Below are positions 60,985 to 64,000 of a DNA stretch of 64,000 nucleotides, in pieces. The notes below the pieces were generated by a model, which did not search any database, was not told where the DNA came from, and saw only the letters and a program-made list of their open reading frames with translations. This DNA comes from Nigrospora sphaerica (lineage: Eukaryota > Ascomycota > Sordariomycetes > Amphisphaeriales > Apiosporaceae): NCBI GenBank assembly GCA_018287875.1, contig JAGVVL010000001.1, forward strand, positions 4,216,001 through 4,280,000, read 5' to 3'. Position 1 is the first letter of the stretch; each line of letters opens with the position of its first letter. A program made the position numbers and the translations under genes.

Positions 60985-62960
60985 GTCGGATAGTTATCAC
61001 TAGTCCGTTCGAGGCCTGGAACCTTTCACTTAAGAACAATACTTCTAAGAGGGCAACACTACATTTAGATACACCGCGGATGAATATACTTGGCAGTTCC
61101 CCGGGGGCGACATAGAGATCGAAGCTGACCGGTTCATACCTGGTGGTACTCGATTCACTCCTAGTCCAACTAAGTTTCTCTAGATCTTCATTACGAGTTT
61201 TAGACGGCATAAGCAGAGTGTGGTACAAAAACGGATCCGCAATTGCCCTGCAGCAACTGCGCCTTATATATGCGACACAGAGCATTGAGAAAACTCATAT
61301 GGGAAGGCTGTTGGTTGGTGACTTCTTGGGTGAAAACGAGTTCGGAGAGGTCACTGGCGTCTGAATCCCAGAAAAGGGGATTTTGAACCAAAGCCAGAGG
61401 ATTCAACATTGTCTATCGCTGCGATTGGGGTCTGTTATAGGGGTCAGGGCTTACCATTTTACTCCAATGCCTCGAGGTAATTACCTAGAAACTCAGTACA
61501 ACGGGACTGGGTAGCTTCAACAACGAGGCCTATCTAACACTCGAGCAATATGTCAGGTGCAATTCAGCCTCAAATCATAACGAAACATCTATCGATGTCC
61601 ATAAATCATGGCATCCAGCAATAATTTGCCAGGCGCAAAGAAAAGCGAATAGTTCCGGCTTTAACTTCCTCGTAGGTTCTATGATGGCGCGCACCTGGCG
61701 CGCACCTGGCCTCATCTTATCGGATTTATGGAAGGGTGGTTCGTGCGAGTGTAGGCCTACTACTATCATGGTGGACCAGGATAGTTGTTCTTCCTTCCTC
61801 TCTCTTCCCCAGGTTTAAATACCTACAATTGGCTGAGTGCTTGACGACAGCCTTGCCTTCGGATCGCACCTACGTCTTGTGACAGGTTCGATAGACATGA
61901 CCCATTGCTAAGAGTTTCTGCTAGAAACGTGCGTTAACATCCGAGCTTTAATACACATTTTTACTCAATATGACTAAATCAGAAACAATGGTAAGAAGAT
62001 GTTCTCAGAATCACAACGACACCGATCAGTGAAAGGAGGTTCTACTCGACACTAGGCGAGAAAAATCAACGCACGAATTTCCGACGCCTTAGTGCCGCCT
62101 CGTCACCGTTTAATGATAAGCGAGTACAGTTCTCTCAACAGGCCCCAGCATCCGGCTACGGAACGACACTGGCATAAGTGCTGGGTTCCTAAGCACCCGG
62201 GCTCGTGAAGAAGCTTTTCCTAGCGTATAACGTGGTAGACGCCTATATGACATTCTACAACTTAAATTTAAATGCGAAAGAAATGAATAAGTAGTAAATT
62301 CCACTCTATATCGACTGAAAGTGAAGAATCTAACTCCTCGATACCTTTAATAGTATACTTACTGTTTCCTTTTAGAAGTGAATGGCGAAGAATTATTAAA
62401 GCGCACTACGGATCTAGGATGCTTCACCACTACCTTAAGATATTCGTCCTTAGAGTACTACTACTCGAGGTGGGACTTAGAAAAGAGTTCCCTTCGAATA
62501 AATATTCAACTGAAGTGTCATAAGTGAATGGCAACCACGGGGTAGCTCAGTGGCTTCTCCGCGAGCTGAAGACACCTAGTTAGAAAGGCTTCTAATATCA
62601 ATCTTATTTTAAGGATATTACGAAGTTCTATTTCACGAGCAGGGCTCTAGCTAAATATAATCGCAAGGGCGGGATTCTTAAACGTAAACGCATAGTCTTT
62701 AGAAAGACTGGTTGACCCCTGCGTTGGTTGTTGAATGAGGAGTTTAGATAGCGTGATAATACGACTATCTACATTATTAAGAAGTACGACTTCAGCCCGT
62801 CTAGCGATAACAGTGAAGACCCATTAGCGCACACATCGGCTTAGCTTTTCTCCGGACAGCCCGTAAACCCTTTACAGTGGCTTCTAAATCTTCACTACAT
62901 CGGGAAAAGCTTTACTTTACCTTTTATTAACATCCTAGCATTGCATTTCTCGATAATAGT

Positions 62961-63400
62961 TTGGATGCGGCTTCGTTGCGCTCTACGTTTCATAAAGATG
63001 TAGTAAATCGAATAAGATTTAAGGACTTCGTGGTCGGGCTAGAAAAGACCGACAGATATGGTCATGGGACGCTCATGATAGCGCTAGTAATGAAGTGCGC
63101 CCCTCCAGCCACTATCATTGTGGCACGAATCATAAAGAACTCATAGGAGTTGGAGCGACTAGCGAACGAGATCGTGAAGGTATAGAAAAATCCAACCAGT
63201 TGAGTGCCGTCTCCTGAGAACTCTTTAGTAACCGAGTCGGGTGAACAGGCAATAGAGTGGACTTCTGGCTAGCGCGGGGAATTCGCCGACCCGAGTTCCG
63301 GGTTTTTCCTACTCGGCACGAATCCGTCATATCCATACACGACACCGTCGCCTTAGGCACATATGGCGATGAGCTGCCGCCTTGGCTCTTCTCCCCATTG
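62961..63400 (+). pseudogene. Decayed subtilisin-like (S8) protease
   Basis: Two fragments in different phases resemble the core of fungal S8 proteases. The first (62961-63146) has FKDFVVGLEKTDRYGHGTLMIALVMK then APPATIIVARI; the DxYGHGT segment at 63051-63071 holds the family's catalytic His. The second (63257 onward) has FRVFPTRHESVISIHDTVALG, like the segment that follows the oxyanion region in fungal subtilases of the type found in NLR-like and patatin-like proteins. Between them are stops and a phase change, and the catalytic Asp and Ser segments were not found. I treat it as a pseudogene in a RIP-like island, not as an expressed gene. Confidence 0.5.
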
Positions 63401-63580
63401 GCGAAAAGTACCCGAAGGTTATACCAGCTGGCTTGTCAATCGCCACAGCAGGGCGTACTTGGCGACCGAGTAGTCGCACGTCTTCGTGTTCACTGGGCAT
63501 ATGGTACGAACCTGAACAACACCCTCTACTACCTCCAGACTGACCCCTTGTCTAACCGGTGCATTTGTCTCGTTGATTTT

Positions 63581-64000
63581 TTCTGCCCCCCGACTCCAGC
63601 TTGCCCGCCCTGCCCGTGCCCCTCGAGGCCGGCATCAGCTTGCGCGTCCCGGCTACACGCGATCCGAGCGAAGCGGCGCGGCGGCGCGACGGCCGAGTTG
63701 TTCTCGCCCAGGATGGCGTTCCTTACGGGCGAAGGTGACGAAGAGAAGAACGACGAGGGCCCGTAGGAAATAGAGTGCGTCGAGGCGGACGCGAATGTGG
63801 TGGTCGACGACATAGAGCTGGTCGTCGACTTCGACGAGCACCCCGTCAGGAACGACAAGGAGGCCTGCATCGTCCCCAGAGAGGAAAGGTAGCGACCTCT
63901 CTTTTCCCGACGCGAGTCGGAGTACGGGGCCGGAACACCGCTACCACGCTACCCCGGAGAGGTTGTACGGAGTACGCCCACCCTTAATTACGTCTCTTTA
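63581..64000. other. GC-rich terminal stretch, unassigned
   Basis: GC-rich sequence starting abruptly after the AT-richer island and running off the window. Frames on both strands are open for 60-113 codons but I recognise nothing in them. It may be part of a gene or repeat that continues beyond the window. Confidence 0.4.

Larger units (their letters stand above)
60541..63580. repeat. AT-richer decayed island, RIP-like
   Basis: About 3 kb with clearly lower GC than the flanks, stops in all frames, and no intact gene. It starts soon after 60540 and ends sharply near 63580, where GC-rich sequence resumes. It contains a solo LTR (60769-60984) and remains of an S8 protease gene (about 62961-63400). 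The middle (about 61000-62900) has frames up to 110 codons that I cannot assign. Decay by RIP of a duplicated gene or transposon is the most likely origin. Confidence 0.6.

Noticed and set aside
62537..62610. tRNA-like start (GGGGTAGCTCAGTGG) resembling an A box
   Set aside because: No B box (GGTTCRANYCC) follows at the right distance and no cloverleaf can be folded; probably chance in the decayed island.

Overview
The window is nuclear DNA from a filamentous ascomycete (Pezizomycotina). A Sordariomycete, possibly of the Hypocreales, is my best guess, but no single marker proves it. The basis is: GC-rich genes with short GT-AG introns of about 50-190 bases, CTRAY-like branch sites, pyrimidine-rich leaders, large intergenic spaces full of TACCTAGGTA-like motifs and microsatellites, and a few AT-rich islands that look like products of repeat-induced point mutation (RIP). 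All functional calls come from reading the proteins; no database search was run.

Layout. 1-3478: no gene supported. 3479-8907 (+): SNT2, a BAH/PHD/SANT/GATA-finger chromatin reader. 9879-10663 (+): FCY1 cytosine deaminase. 10826-11659 (-): HCNGP-family protein. 12837-14241 (+): proteasome ATPase RPT4. 14242-17255: gene-free. 17256-19956 (+): GFA1, first enzyme of the hexosamine/chitin-precursor pathway. 20624-23923 (-): KAR9 spindle-positioning protein. 23924-30030: about 6 kb without a supported gene. 30031-31605 (+): conserved-looking protein of unknown function. 32499-38257 (+): proteasome adaptor ECM29. 38700-39420: AT-rich relic holding a solo LTR. 39775-41606 (+): UBA-UAS-UIM-UBX Cdc48 adaptor. 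42628-43707 (+): cytochrome b561-type membrane protein. 44815-46452 (+): two open frames in the same phase separated by one TAG, the second RRM-like. 46966-48438 (-): chromodomain protein. 49234-50003 (+): PAM17. 50258-51706 (-): UBA4. 52281-53021 (+): SLX9. 55431-56357 (+): NEDP1/SENP8-type deneddylase. 56829-59503 (-): secreted dipeptidyl peptidase IV. 60540-63580: AT-richer decayed island with a second copy of the solo LTR and remains of a subtilisin-like (S8) gene. 63580-64000: GC-rich tail with nothing identified.

Most genes are housekeeping. Five of them (RPT4, ECM29, the UBX protein, UBA4 and the deneddylase) act in the ubiquitin, ubiquitin-like or proteasome systems, but they are dispersed, on both strands, and interleaved with unrelated genes, so I do not treat them as a functional cluster. 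The least ordinary observations are: the two solo LTRs with intact 5-base target duplications (ATATA and GTCGG); the decayed S8 protease; the TAG-separated double frame; and several extreme exon structures (an exon of only ATG in SLX9, a 5-base first exon in GFA1, a 15-base exon in the deneddylase). I found no CRISPR array, rRNA or tRNA, and no clearly new multi-gene system.
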